Assembly (NCBI GenBank): GCA_938082375.1
Contig: CALKCJ010000036.1
Location: 1-33,502, forward strand
From: an uncultured Thermomicrobiaceae bacterium
GTDB lineage: Bacteria > Chloroflexota > Chloroflexia > Thermomicrobiales > Thermomicrobiaceae
Reading direction: 5' to 3'
DNA length: 33,502 nt
Part shown: piece after piece, positions 1-8,233 of the stretch
Layout of the letters: every line of letters begins with the position of its first letter
How positions within the stretch are numbered: the first letter of the stretch is position 1
Program-made: the position numbers and the translations under genes
The notes under the pieces: generated by a model
What the model saw: only the letters and a program-made list of their open reading frames with translations
Databases searched by the model: none
What the model was told of the DNA's origin: nothing

Positions 1-207
1 AACGACCGGTGTGCTCGTTGCCGGTTCGAGGAAGAGGTCAGCGATGGTCCCCGGGGATGCGGAAAGGAGCAGCTCGGCGAGCTGCTGGATCAGCCAGCGC
101 TTGGCCTCGTCACGACTGGCAAGCCACGTCGATGGGCTGCAGGCGAGCCGGAGCGTTTCCTGGACGAGCTCGGCCCCCTTCGACCCCGCGTCTGGCAGCG
201 CGAGCTC
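1..207 (-). pseudogene. Continuation of the helical-repeat protein reading frame past an in-frame TGA (runs off left edge)
   Basis: On the minus strand the frame of the 208-2397 gene continues directly after its TGA stop for 69 further codons without another stop. Of the first 40 codons after the TGA, 34 end in G or C, as in the real genes nearby. The translation looks like folded helical protein (for example LVQETLRLACSP and RWLIQQLAELLLS). No ATG, GTG or TTG occurs in frame, so it cannot be a separate gene starting here by normal initiation. The simplest reading is that the TGA interrupts a longer protein. No domain is recognised. It could also be chance high-GC open frame, but the codon bias argues against that. 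Confidence 0.5.
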
Positions 208-2397
208 TCAGAAGGTGCGGACGACGAGCTCGGCATAGTCTCTGGCCTTCTTCGGGGATACTCTTTGAACTTCCCGGAGGGTACGGACAAGGTAGGAGGC
301 AGCGTCGTGGTCTCGCCCAGCGCGCGCCGCCAGGAGAGCGAGCAGGTAGAGGGCAGCGCCGCCCTGCCTCTCCAGATCGCTTTGCACATGCTCTGCAAGA
401 CCATGCCAGGTTTCATCGGGGATTGGTGGTGCGCTCCTGAGTAGCTTACAGGTATCGAACAGGGCGGGAGCAGAACTCAAGAGGGCCTCTGTCTGAGTGA
501 GCCGCCGAACAGTGCCGGCCAAAGTCGCCATCGTCTCCGCGGGTGACCGTGCGGCTAGGCCGAGCACAAGTTCCAGGGTCGCGAGCGCGCTCTCGCTGGT
601 CACAAATGACCCATGCTGCGGCTCGGTCAACGCCGCAAGGAACGGAGTGAATTGCTCTTCCGGAACATCGCTGAGCCTGTCGCGCAGCACCGGCAGCGCC
701 TGCTCAACGACCGTTCTGACCTGTGGCTCGTGGAGGTGGGCTGTAACTGTGCCGACGAGAGGCCCGAGAACGGTAGGTTCGCGACACTTGGCTGACGAGC
801 GCAGGAGCAGGGCGAAGGCACGCGCTCGTTGCTTCGGCTGGAGCGGAGGCAGGGTCTGCTCCTGGAGCAGGGTGAGCCATGAAGCCGGATACCGGAGCAC
901 CGCGTCTTCCGGTGTCCGCTCGAGCAGGCCCCACAGTGTCGTCGGCTGGCCCGATAGTGCCTCGAGGATCTCGTATATCGGCTCACGACCCAGCCGCACG
1001 CGGTGTGCTGCGAGGTCAGTCAGGAGACCCAGGGCGGTCGCAGGCTCTCGCCCGCTCAGCCGCCCCAGGATCTGCGCCAGGTCTTGCCGATCCTTCAGCG
1101 TCGTCGAGTCGAGAGCGGGGAGCAGGGCTTCGGCGTAGCGCTCTTCCAGCCTGGTCTCGGCCCATGGGGATAGGGGCTCGAGGAACGGGCGGATCGCGCG
1201 CAGCTCGTCGAGTCCGAGGGGTGGTTGGAACGAGTCGAACCTCTGGTCGAGTTCATCGGCGAGCTGGCACACCCGGTCTTCACGTTCAGGATGCAGCCAG
1301 GTAGGGAGCAGCGCTTCGGAACCGGTGCTCCACCAGGTGCGCCGGTACCGGCTGATCCACAGCTGCTCATCAACCAGGCGGCCGGGCGTCCAGTTCGGGA
1401 GCCCGACTCGTTCGTACCAGACTCGTGCCTGGCGACCGTCATCGAGCAGCCGTGCCAGGCGGAGGGCAGCGCCGGCAGCCCGCTCCTGGTCGGCCGTCGC
1501 CTGATACAGCGAGTAAAGACGTTCCAACGCTTCCCGGGTGCGCGCTGGCTCAGACTCGTGCTCGGCAAGCCACTCGAGCTCGCGCGCTGCCGCTTCTCGT
1601 TCCCCGAGCCGCTCCCAGAGTTCGCCCAATCGCCACCGTGCCTGGAGGAGATGCTGGAACATCGTCGTGCCGGGTTCCGCCGAACCCAGTTTCGTCTTGA
1701 GCTGGTCGAGCTCGGCGACGGCCTCCTCCAACTTTCCTTGCCGCTCGCGCCAGTCCGCACGTACGAAACGGAGAAGCTGGACGAGGGACAGTGCGGGCGC
1801 ACGCTGCAGGAATAGGCTAGTCTCCTCGATCAGGAGCCGCTCAACGGTCGTATCCCTATCCTCATTGGTCAGCTTGACAGCACGCTCGGCGAGCTGGACG
1901 ACCTCGTCGGGAGGGAGATCAAACCACCCCCGGCAGGTGGCTAGCAGGCGCGACGCGATCGCCGGACGGTGCTCCGGCGTGTCGCTGAGGAGCCGGTTGG
2001 TTCGCCCGAGCAGGTGGTCGCCCAGCCGCTTGCCCTCGGCTATCTCACGCTCGACCAGGACAACGAGCTGATTCAGCTCGTCCAGCGTGGGCCAGCGCTC
2101 AGGCTCGTGCTCGAAGCGGTCGAGCAGCTCTCCGAGCTCCTGGCGGATGCGAGCGATGGTACGGCGGCGCTGCTCGATGTCGGTGGCAAAGGAGAGCTCA
2201 GGGACACAGCGGCTGCAACTGAACCAACTCTCGCCGACGACCTCGTAGGTCTTCAGATAGCCGAGCACGACGCCGCGCAGGCAGGGGAGCCGGCCAGAGC
2301 GCGGCTTCCAGTTCCCGCTATCCGCACGCTCGACGCCGATGTACTCGGTCAAGAAACGCTCGTAGGCTTCCCAGTCGTGCTTTTGCCGCCGCTCCAT
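208..2397 (-). CDS. Large helical-repeat (TPR-like) protein of unknown function, probably fused to the upstream helicase
   Basis: A 729-residue frame from ATG 2397. I do not recognise a named family. The sequence is rich in paired amphipathic helices of TPR type (for example LWERLGEREAAARELEWLAE near the middle) and has a CSRC pair near residue 60. No enzyme motif was seen, so a scaffold or regulatory role is a guess. Coding character extends upstream of the ATG in the same frame to about 2532, giving WRELEHPRGWEV and LSEAFAHPEKLERYVDAF, inside the 3' end of the helicase gene. That upstream part has no start codon and begins just after a TAG. Adding one base to the C5 run at 2529-2533 would join this frame to the helicase. 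Its own TGA at 208-210 also looks like an interruption. The ATG start is therefore nominal. Confidence 0.6.
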   Translation of the reverse strand: MERRQKHDWEAYERFLTEYIGVERADSGNWKPRSGRLPCLRGVVLGYLKTYEVVGESWFSCSRCVPELSFATDIEQRRRTIARIRQELGELLDRFEHEPERWPTLDELNQLVVLVEREIAEGKRLGDHLLGRTNRLLSDTPEHRPAIASRLLATCRGWFDLPPDEVVQLAERAVKLTNEDRDTTVERLLIEETSLFLQRAPALSLVQLLRFVRADWRERQGKLEEAVAELDQLKTKLGSAEPGTTMFQHLLQARWRLGELWERLGEREAAARELEWLAEHESEPARTREALERLYSLYQATADQERAAGAALRLARLLDDGRQARVWYERVGLPNWTPGRLVDEQLWISRYRRTWWSTGSEALLPTWLHPEREDRVCQLADELDQRFDSFQPPLGLDELRAIRPFLEPLSPWAETRLEERYAEALLPALDSTTLKDRQDLAQILGRLSGREPATALGLLTDLAAHRVRLGREPIYEILEALSGQPTTLWGLLERTPEDAVLRYPASWLTLLQEQTLPPLQPKQRARAFALLLRSSAKCREPTVLGPLVGTVTAHLHEPQVRTVVEQALPVLRDRLSDVPEEQFTPFLAALTEPQHGSFVTSESALATLELVLGLAARSPAETMATLAGTVRRLTQTEALLSSAPALFDTCKLLRSAPPIPDETWHGLAEHVQSDLERQGGAALYLLALLAARAGRDHDAASYLVRTLREVQRVSPKKARDYAELVVRTF

Positions 2398-4910
2398 CTG
2401 CTCGACGAAGGCATCGACATAGCGCTCGAGCTTCTCAGGGTGAGCGAACGCCTCACTGAGCCTGACTTCCCAGCCACGGGGGTGTTCGAGTTCTCTCCAG
2501 GAAAACCAATCGTCGAGGATCGGTCTTTCCCCCTATGCCCCATCGCCCGTCGCTCGCCTTCGGTCTTCGAGGCGCGCTTGTAGGCTCCGGCATAGTCGCG
2601 CCAGACCTGCAGAGTTGTCTTTCCGGCCGCCGGGCCGCGGAGCGGCGGCCGAATCGTCTTGAAGTCGAGCAACGTGCCTCGCCAGCGTCGCTGGCGATTT
2701 GCCCCGTTCTCCCGCTGTCCCTCGGCCTGACGGAGATCAGTGAGGAGCGCACTGGCCTCATGGACGGGTAGCGCGAGGAGATCCGCCAGCGCGCGGACGT
2801 CTCCCCCTGTCACCAGCTCGTAGAAGCTGGATCGGAGATCGCGAAGTTGGTGCTCTTTGTCACGAAGGAGACAGCCGAAGTACAGGTTCGAGGCGAAGAT
2901 CCGATCCACGTTCTGGCGTTCTAGGGACACGTCGTCGAGTTCGGCTCCGCAGTCGTGCACCTCGTCGACCAGCGAGACGAAGTGTCCGTCGATGTACGGC
3001 CGGTAGGACTGCAATGCTTGGAGGATGCGGTCGATGTACCGGCACTGTTCGCCGTACTGATGGCCGTGGTCGAGGATGGCAGCGTGCTGTGGCGATTCGT
3101 TCCGGTAGCGGCGTCGTTCTGGGAAGGTAGGCCACGCGAACCCGCGCTCCGGATGCTCGAGGAACACGATCGCTTCGTCAGCGGTGAAGTAGAGCGTGCC
3201 GGCCCGCGTTGACTCTCGTGTGCGGAGGAACGCCACCATTGCCTCGACGTCCTCGCGGCGGACGTATTTCTCCTGCAAGAAGAACTCCTGGATCTCGTAA
3301 TCCGATTTGCCGGTTCCTGGAGAGTCGGGGCTGAAGTAGACGACGACGTCAGAGAAGTCGCCGTCGCGCCCGGCGCGCCCTGCCTCCTGCCAGTATGCTT
3401 CCATGTTGGCCGGTGGCGTGCGGTGGAGGATAAGCCGGATGTTCGGCTTGTCCACGCCCATGCCGAATCCCTTGGTCGCCACCGTGACCGCCCGCTCGCC
3501 GCGGATGAAGGCCTCTTGCTCGGCCCGGCGCGAGCGGTCGCTCATATTGCCGAGTTCCTTCGGCGGGGCGGTCGCGGCACGTTGACCGTGCTCGTCTTCG
3601 GTCGCTGCATCTGCTGCAGGGTCGTCGTCCATCTTGCCATGGTAGATGGAGACCTTGGAGCCGAGTTCAGTCTCCAGCCAGGCCGCGAACTCGGTCACCC
3701 GGGGACTCGCCCTGTCAGGCTTGGCATCATCCTGTCCTGTCCAGGGCATGAAGACGATGGCTGCCCCCGGCTTGGCCGGATCGGCGCGGTTCCGCGCAAG
3801 GAGAGTGTGGAGCTGGTTCGCAATCTCCTCGGCCTTGCGCTCAGTCGAATCGAGGACCTGGACGATCAGGTTGAGCTCCGGCCGGTTCGAGGTGTCGACC
3901 AGTACGTCGCCTCCCTGCTCGATCGGGCGCTGGTCGAGCTGCAGCTCGCGAGAGAGATCCTCCCGCACCGGTGGGCTGGCGGTGGCGGTGAGCGCGATGA
4001 CGTTCGGCTCCAGGCCATGTTGGCGCAGGCGTTGAACAATGTTCAAGTACACTAGCTGGAAGTCGTGCCCCCACTGGCTTACGCAGTGGGCTTCGTCCAT
4101 CGCCAGGTAACGGAAGCCGCCAGGGACTTTCTGGTGCGCGCGCTTGAGGCTCTCGATCACCCAGTCGCGCTGGAGTTGCTCTGGGGTGACGTAAACGAGC
4201 TTGAAGCATCCCTGCTCCAGCAGCCGAAGCCGGCGGTCCCGCTCGCGCATCGGCACCTCGCCGTTGAGGTAGGTGCAGAGGAAGTCCAACCCGTACCGCT
4301 CGCGGATCCGCTGCTCGAACTGGTCTTGCATCAACGCCTTGAGTGGCGAGACCACGACGGTGAAACCGGGCAGCAGCATCGCCGGCAGGATGAAGCATTC
4401 GCTCTTGCCGGAGCCGGTGGCGGCGATGCCGAGCACTGAGCGGCCGGTCAGAGCCCGTTGCAAGATGAGGTGCTGGAAGGGGCGGAGAGCGGGGAAGCCG
4501 AAGAGGCGGTAGGCGATGTCGTCGAGCGCATCCCGCACGTCGTCGTTGTAGACAGGCAGGAAGCCGGCAGGTTCCGCTCGGGTGGTCTCTTGCACCTGAA
4601 CGGTCGTCTGATCGCCGTTCGGCCTCAGGATCCATTGAGCGCTTTCACTTTTCGCGAGGGCCTGTGCGATCGCCCGCACGATGCGCACCTCGGCGCCGTG
4701 CGGCAGGTGTGGCAGGACGAACCCTGGCTCGCGCACGAAGGCGAGGTTGGAGATGCCGGCATAGGCCGGGCAGCGTTTGAGATATTCGTGTTCGTGCGAG
4801 CCGATGCTGGCGTCCCCCAAGCTGCGGCTTGCGAGCGGATCACGATTGGGGTCTGGTGCGATCGGGGTTCGGCCGCGGTAGCGGCCGATGCACCGGAAAG
4901 TGAGCGTCAT
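2349..4910 (-). CDS. RecQ-type DEAH-box ATP-dependent DNA helicase with N-terminal extension
   Basis: An 853-residue frame from ATG 4910. It carries RecQ-family helicase motifs: Walker A ATGSGKSE at about 164-171, motif II DEAHCVSQWGHDF at 272-284, motif III TAT at 308-310, ATKGFGMGVDKP at 478-489 and motif VI QEAGRAGRDG at 508-517. RecQ enzymes unwind DNA 3'-5' using ATP; activity here is inferred. About 140 residues precede the helicase core, and no RQC zinc site or HRDC domain is evident after it, so it is not housekeeping RecQ. The last 60 or so residues (after GERRAMGHRG) lose protein character because the neighbour's frame is coding there. Upstream, the same frame remains codon-biased back to a TAG at 4986-4988, so the true N terminus may be longer than ATG 4910. 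It resembles accessory or defence-type RecQ helicases (DpdF is one RecQ-like example) more than a repair enzyme. Confidence 0.8.
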   Translation of the reverse strand: MTLTFRCIGRYRGRTPIAPDPNRDPLASRSLGDASIGSHEHEYLKRCPAYAGISNLAFVREPGFVLPHLPHGAEVRIVRAIAQALAKSESAQWILRPNGDQTTVQVQETTRAEPAGFLPVYNDDVRDALDDIAYRLFGFPALRPFQHLILQRALTGRSVLGIAATGSGKSECFILPAMLLPGFTVVVSPLKALMQDQFEQRIRERYGLDFLCTYLNGEVPMRERDRRLRLLEQGCFKLVYVTPEQLQRDWVIESLKRAHQKVPGGFRYLAMDEAHCVSQWGHDFQLVYLNIVQRLRQHGLEPNVIALTATASPPVREDLSRELQLDQRPIEQGGDVLVDTSNRPELNLIVQVLDSTERKAEEIANQLHTLLARNRADPAKPGAAIVFMPWTGQDDAKPDRASPRVTEFAAWLETELGSKVSIYHGKMDDDPAADAATEDEHGQRAATAPPKELGNMSDRSRRAEQEAFIRGERAVTVATKGFGMGVDKPNIRLILHRTPPANMEAYWQEAGRAGRDGDFSDVVVYFSPDSPGTGKSDYEIQEFFLQEKYVRREDVEAMVAFLRTRESTRAGTLYFTADEAIVFLEHPERGFAWPTFPERRRYRNESPQHAAILDHGHQYGEQCRYIDRILQALQSYRPYIDGHFVSLVDEVHDCGAELDDVSLERQNVDRIFASNLYFGCLLRDKEHQLRDLRSSFYELVTGGDVRALADLLALPVHEASALLTDLRQAEGQRENGANRQRRWRGTLLDFKTIRPPLRGPAAGKTTLQVWRDYAGAYKRASKTEGERRAMGHRGKDRSSTIGFPGENSNTPVAGKSGSVRRSLTLRSSSAMSMPSSSRWSGGKSTTGKPTSVS

Positions 4911-5220
4911 CTCGGCTCCGTGCTTCAGCTCGACAGTGGGTAGCTGTTTCCGAGAGACAGGAGTCGTTGCGCGCTCCAGGACGACCTACGTCCAGGAGAG
5001 CAGCTGGTTCTCGAACTCGTCTAGCGAGCGCTACGACGAGTTCGAGCGTGGGGCAGCGTTCGACGAAGGCGTGGTACAGCGCGGTCTGGTGCACACCCTC
5101 GCGCCGGCTCGGCCAGCAGGACTCACAACACAGCGGTAGCTCTGCACCGAACTCCTGCCCGCAGGGAATCACCGTGCGAAACTCGGGGTGAGCGCGCAGG
5201 AACCGGCGCCGCCAGCGCAT
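4840..5220 (-). pseudogene. Cys-containing small ORF coupled to the methyltransferase; probable N-terminal piece of the helicase protein
   Basis: ATG 5220 overlaps the stop of the upstream methyltransferase as TGATG, a classic translational-coupling junction. The first 62 or so codons are strongly G/C-ending and protein-like, with a possible metal site (PCGQE followed by LCCESCW). The frame stays open to 4840, but after about 5033 it loses codon bias: 6 of 20 codons end in G/C, against 13 of 14 in the frame one base later, which reads SLDEFENQLLSWT then TAG and then runs into the helicase frame. This suggests one indel near 5015-5033 and a TAG at 4986-4988 separating this segment from the helicase. 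A real stand-alone small protein ending in scrambled sequence is the alternative. Confidence 0.5.
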
Positions 5221-6114
5221 CAACCCGCGTCGTCCTTCGTACCCGATTCGAGCAGCAGCACGAGCGTGCCCGGCTCGGCTGCAGCCAGCACCGTGCTCAG
5301 GTTGTCCCCGCTCCCAGCGTCCTGGAGCTCCCGTAGCACATAGCTGACGACGATGACGTTGGCCCAGCGCGCGAGTTCCTGCCCACGGGCGAGCTGCTCA
5401 GCGCGCGTGAGGTCGATCTGCTCCCACCTGGCCGTCGCTGCGGCGCTGCGGATCTGTTCGGCCCAGGCACGGCCCGGCCACTCCTGGTCGTCCCGCCCGC
5501 TCTCGTGAAGCACCCGCTGACGTGTCTCGATCCAGCGCTGAACCTCCCGGCCAAAGGCGACGGACACGCGGCGCGCGTAGTCGAGCGCTGGCTGGCTGCG
5601 GTCGATCCCGACCAGCTCGACCGAGTCGAGCGGGAAGGGCTGACTCCACAGGCGGCACCAGCTCTCCCAGGCGAGGAGAAAGTCGAGCACCGCAAGTGCG
5701 GTCGTGCCCGGGCCGACACCGATGTCCAGGACGCGCAGCGCGCGCTGGCCATCTTGTGCAGGCGGGGGGGAAGGCGCCCACCCGGAGCAGGTCGGTCAGG
5801 ACGGCTTGCAGCTTGGGTGCATTGCTGGTGGTGTAGTAGGCCAGATAGCTGCGGAGGAACGTGCCCTCGTAGGTGTGCCGGTCGCTGAACGGCTTATTCG
5901 TGGCCCGGAACCGTTCCCAGGCCTGCGCCATCCGGTCGAGCTGCTGCTGGGGGCGCGTGCGCTCGAGGATGGCGCGGATCGATTCGGCCCGCCGCCGGTC
6001 GTCGAGTGTCCGGCCGAAGAGCACCCGGAGTTGCGTCGCCTCGACCAGCGGTGAGAGGCGAAATCGGCGGCCCGGGGCAAGCAGCGTCTCCAGCGTGTCG
6101 GCGACCTGCTGCAC
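5220..6114 (-). pseudogene. SAM-dependent methyltransferase, Rsm22-like, frameshifted in a G7 run
   Basis: GTG 6114 is chosen because a strong purine-rich Shine-Dalgarno (GGGGAGGGG on the minus strand) lies just upstream; the product then begins MQQVADTLETLL. The N-terminal half (including YLAYYTTSNAPKLQAV) is in one frame and the C-terminal half in another. Read across the run of seven G at 5764-5770 as if it were six, the two halves join as a single 298-residue protein with a clear methyltransferase motif I, RVLDIGVGPGTTALA, followed by a second acidic strand VELVGIDRS and VIVVSYVLREL. The architecture is reminiscent of the Rsm22 family of ribosome-associated methyltransferases, but the substrate is unknown. 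The stop overlaps the next start. The frameshift could be a real lesion, a sequence error in the homopolymer, or slippage-based phase variation. Confidence 0.7.
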
Positions 6115-6149
6115 AGCGATCCCCTCCCCGTACCAGCCTGTCGAGTGTT

Positions 6150-7328
6150 CTACGCCTCCCCTTTCTCGCGACACGGTGATCGGTAGTACCGGTGGTTCGG
6201 GTTCGCGTAGCAGTAGACGCAGGCGTAGCCGCACTCCTGCCAGGCGTAGTCGCCGATGTCAGCGTGGCGGTGGCAGCCGCAGGCCTCACGCCGGGCCATC
6301 TGTACATCAGTCGCCGGGGGCGGCGCGCCCCGGCGGTACTCCCAGCGAGGATCGAGCAGCCGGGCGTCGATGCAGGAGGCGGCGCAGAAGCCAGGCTGGC
6401 CCGCCAGCGCCGTTTCGGTACAGGCCTCGAGGCGGACGCCGTAGCGCTGGCCGATCTCGACCATGGCGCTGGTAATGGCGGCCAGCTCCTCAGGGTGTGG
6501 CTGGCGCAGGCGCCGGTGGGGAAAGTGGCGTCGCATGCGGAGCTGGAACTTGCGATAGTGGTCGGCGACGCTGGTGATGCAGCGGCGGATGCCGAGCGCG
6601 CCGAGATGCCGGCACATGTCTTCGAAGAAGTCCGGATCCCAATTGCTGAGTGGTTGGCCGTCCTCTTCCCAGAAGACGAGCGGGTCATAGCGCCAGGCGA
6701 GCATCTTCGGGCCGAACCGCTCAGCCAACGCGCGGAACTGGCGCAGTGCCTCGTCGAGTGGTGGCACGTCCGGCTCCAGCCAGCGGAGATCGTCGCGACG
6801 CGGGTTGACGGTGAAGTGGAAGAACTGTCGCTCGTACTGTGCGAAGCGGTCGGCGTGGCGTAGGTAGACGGCATAGTTCTTCGACCACCAGACGATGGCG
6901 ATCACATGCTGAGGTCGCAGCGAGACGTGGGTGAAGAGGCGAGTGAGCCGCCCGTCGACCTCCTCCGGTAGGTCGGAGCGGGCCAGTACCCGGTCGAGAG
7001 CGGCCCGGCTCGGTGGGCCAGCGGCTCGCCCTGGCACTGCCTGATCGTCGTACGGCGCGATCGCCTGGAGGATCGGCTGGCTGAAGAGCGGGTTCGGCAC
7101 GTCCACCCAGCCGATCTCTATCCGCCGCAACAGCCAGGGGAGGTAAAAGGCGGGGATATCGGTGCGCTTGCTGGCCGAGAGGATGCGCGGCCGCTCGTTC
7201 AGGCCGAAGCCGGTACGCCCGTGGGGACAGCAAGGAGTGGTATCTCGATGGGAATCGCCCTCGTCGACGGGTATCAGCTCCGAGATCGGTAATCCGAGCT
7301 GTTCTGCGGACTCGCGTTCGCTCTCCAT
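6150..7328 (-). CDS. DUF1848 family protein (radical-SAM-like)
   Basis: Recognised from the N-terminal motif ILSASKRTDIPAFYLPWLL and the C-terminal cysteine cluster with CGCHR, then CGYACVYCYANPN, both typical of DUF1848. The C-x3-C-x2-C spacing suggests a 4Fe-4S cluster and relation to radical-SAM/spore-photoproduct-lyase-like proteins; no biochemical function is established that I can name. ATG 7328 gives a product of 392 residues; a TTG seven codons upstream is possible. It is the first gene of the minus-strand run leading through the methyltransferase to the helicase. It ends 36 bases before the methyltransferase GTG, and the intervening bases contain that gene's ribosome-binding site, so co-transcription is likely. 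Confidence 0.85.
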   Translation of the reverse strand: MESERESAEQLGLPISELIPVDEGDSHRDTTPCCPHGRTGFGLNERPRILSASKRTDIPAFYLPWLLRRIEIGWVDVPNPLFSQPILQAIAPYDDQAVPGRAAGPPSRAALDRVLARSDLPEEVDGRLTRLFTHVSLRPQHVIAIVWWSKNYAVYLRHADRFAQYERQFFHFTVNPRRDDLRWLEPDVPPLDEALRQFRALAERFGPKMLAWRYDPLVFWEEDGQPLSNWDPDFFEDMCRHLGALGIRRCITSVADHYRKFQLRMRRHFPHRRLRQPHPEELAAITSAMVEIGQRYGVRLEACTETALAGQPGFCAASCIDARLLDPRWEYRRGAPPPATDVQMARREACGCHRHADIGDYAWQECGYACVYCYANPNHRYYRSPCREKGEA

Positions 7329-7788
7329 AACGATTGCCTGAGCCAGCAACGTCAGGGCGTACGATGAGCGGTTGGAGCCGCATCATGCCCTGCTCGACCT
7401 TGCCTTTACCTCTCGCCGCTTATCCACGAGAAGGCAATGCTGTGAGCGGCACTATACCGAATCATCGTCATGAGCACGAGAGGAAACGGGAACGCTGTCG
7501 CTCGGTAGCGCTCCAGTGCGAACCGGGCATGCGCCCCTCGCATCAGTCACACCACGACAGCCGGATGCGCTCCTCCCGCCTCCCCGCCAGCGATCGCGCC
7601 GCGCTTGTTCCAGAAGCAGCCATCAGCAGGCAGCCGTCCCCGCCCGGGCGAACAGGAGGTGGCCGTTCGCAGTGGCTTGGCCTGCACCCGTACCTTGTCG
7701 TCACGACCAGCGCAGTCGCGGCCGGTCGAACTCTCGACGCGCACCTTGCCTCCCCGGCCGGTGGCGTTGGCGTTTCAGCCGGAGTGCC
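7329..7788. other. Intergenic region with no recognised gene
   Basis: About 460 bases between the DUF1848 gene and the Lrp/AsnC-like gene, both on the minus strand. Several frames are open, as expected in high-GC DNA, but none has convincing codon bias, a ribosome-binding site or a recognisable product. It must hold the promoter for the DUF1848 cluster, but I could not identify a good -35/-10 pair. Confidence 0.5.
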
Positions 7789-8022
7789 TCAGCCGACGAC
7801 GACGTGGGTGCTGGTAGCCGTCACTCCGCTGGTCGCGTGGATGTGCTCCATGACGAGCTTCCCCAGCTCCTCGGTCGTCGCCTGCTCGATGGCGACGATC
7901 AGGTCATAGTCACCGGTCACGATGTCGGCGCTGCGTACCCCCGGAAGGTTGGCCAGTGCCTCCTTGACCGACTTCGCCTTGCCCACCTCAGCCTTGATCA
8001 GGACATAGGCTCGTGCAGCCAT
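7789..8022 (-). CDS. Stand-alone Lrp/AsnC ligand-binding (RAM) domain protein
   Basis: A 77-residue protein beginning MAARAYVLIKAEVGK. It matches the effector-binding (RAM/ACT-like) half of Lrp/AsnC regulators: alternating beta-alpha-beta pattern and the typical VRSADIVTGDYDLIVAIE core. There is no helix-turn-helix, so it cannot bind DNA by itself. Such single-domain proteins are known and may form oligomers that sense amino acids or modulate full-length Lrp proteins. ATG 8022 is preferred over a start seven codons upstream because the protein-like sequence starts here and GGGAG sits about 10 bases before it. A good promoter lies just upstream and the sortase gene diverges from it. Confidence 0.85.
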   Translation of the reverse strand: MAARAYVLIKAEVGKAKSVKEALANLPGVRSADIVTGDYDLIVAIEQATTEELGKLVMEHIHATSGVTATSTHVVVG

Positions 8023-8069
8023 GGCTCTGCTCCCAGCGCTCACAGATGTCGACTGAGAATGCTGACATG

Positions 8070-8098
8070 ATTATCGGCCGGATCCGCCATAAGATCAA
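8070..8098 (-). promoter_or_regulatory. Predicted sigma70-type promoter for the Lrp-like gene
   Basis: On the minus strand TTGATC (8098-8093) and GATAAT (8075-8070) are separated by 17 bases, close to the consensus. The -10 box is about 48 bases before the ATG at 8022. Confidence 0.6.
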
Positions 8099-8154
8099 CT
8101 CGGTGTGGAGTGGGCCAGCATCGGCGCGGTGCCGGCAACTCCTGCCGCGCGCGG

Positions 8155-8183
8155 TTGGTTCTCGCAGAAACGGTCAGTATACT
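8155..8183 (+). promoter_or_regulatory. Predicted sigma70-type promoter for the sortase gene
   Basis: TTGGTT (8155-8160) and TATACT (8178-8183) are separated by 17 bases, on the plus strand. The start codon is about 50 bases downstream, giving a short leader. It is back-to-back with the promoter of the minus-strand Lrp-like gene. Confidence 0.55.
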
Positions 8184-8233
8184 GAGCACGATGCCGGATC
8201 TATCCATTCACCCCCTGACCGGCCGGAGGTGGA

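Noticed and set aside
208-210. Selenocysteine codon at the TGA
   Set aside because: The context has no Cys-type active site and the hairpin lacks a convincing bacterial SECIS loop; a nonsense mutation explains it more simply.
2529-2533. Programmed -1 ribosomal frameshift at the C5 run
   Set aside because: The usual X XXY YYZ heptamer is not in the required frame (GGG AAA codons preceded by G), so an indel or sequence error is simpler.
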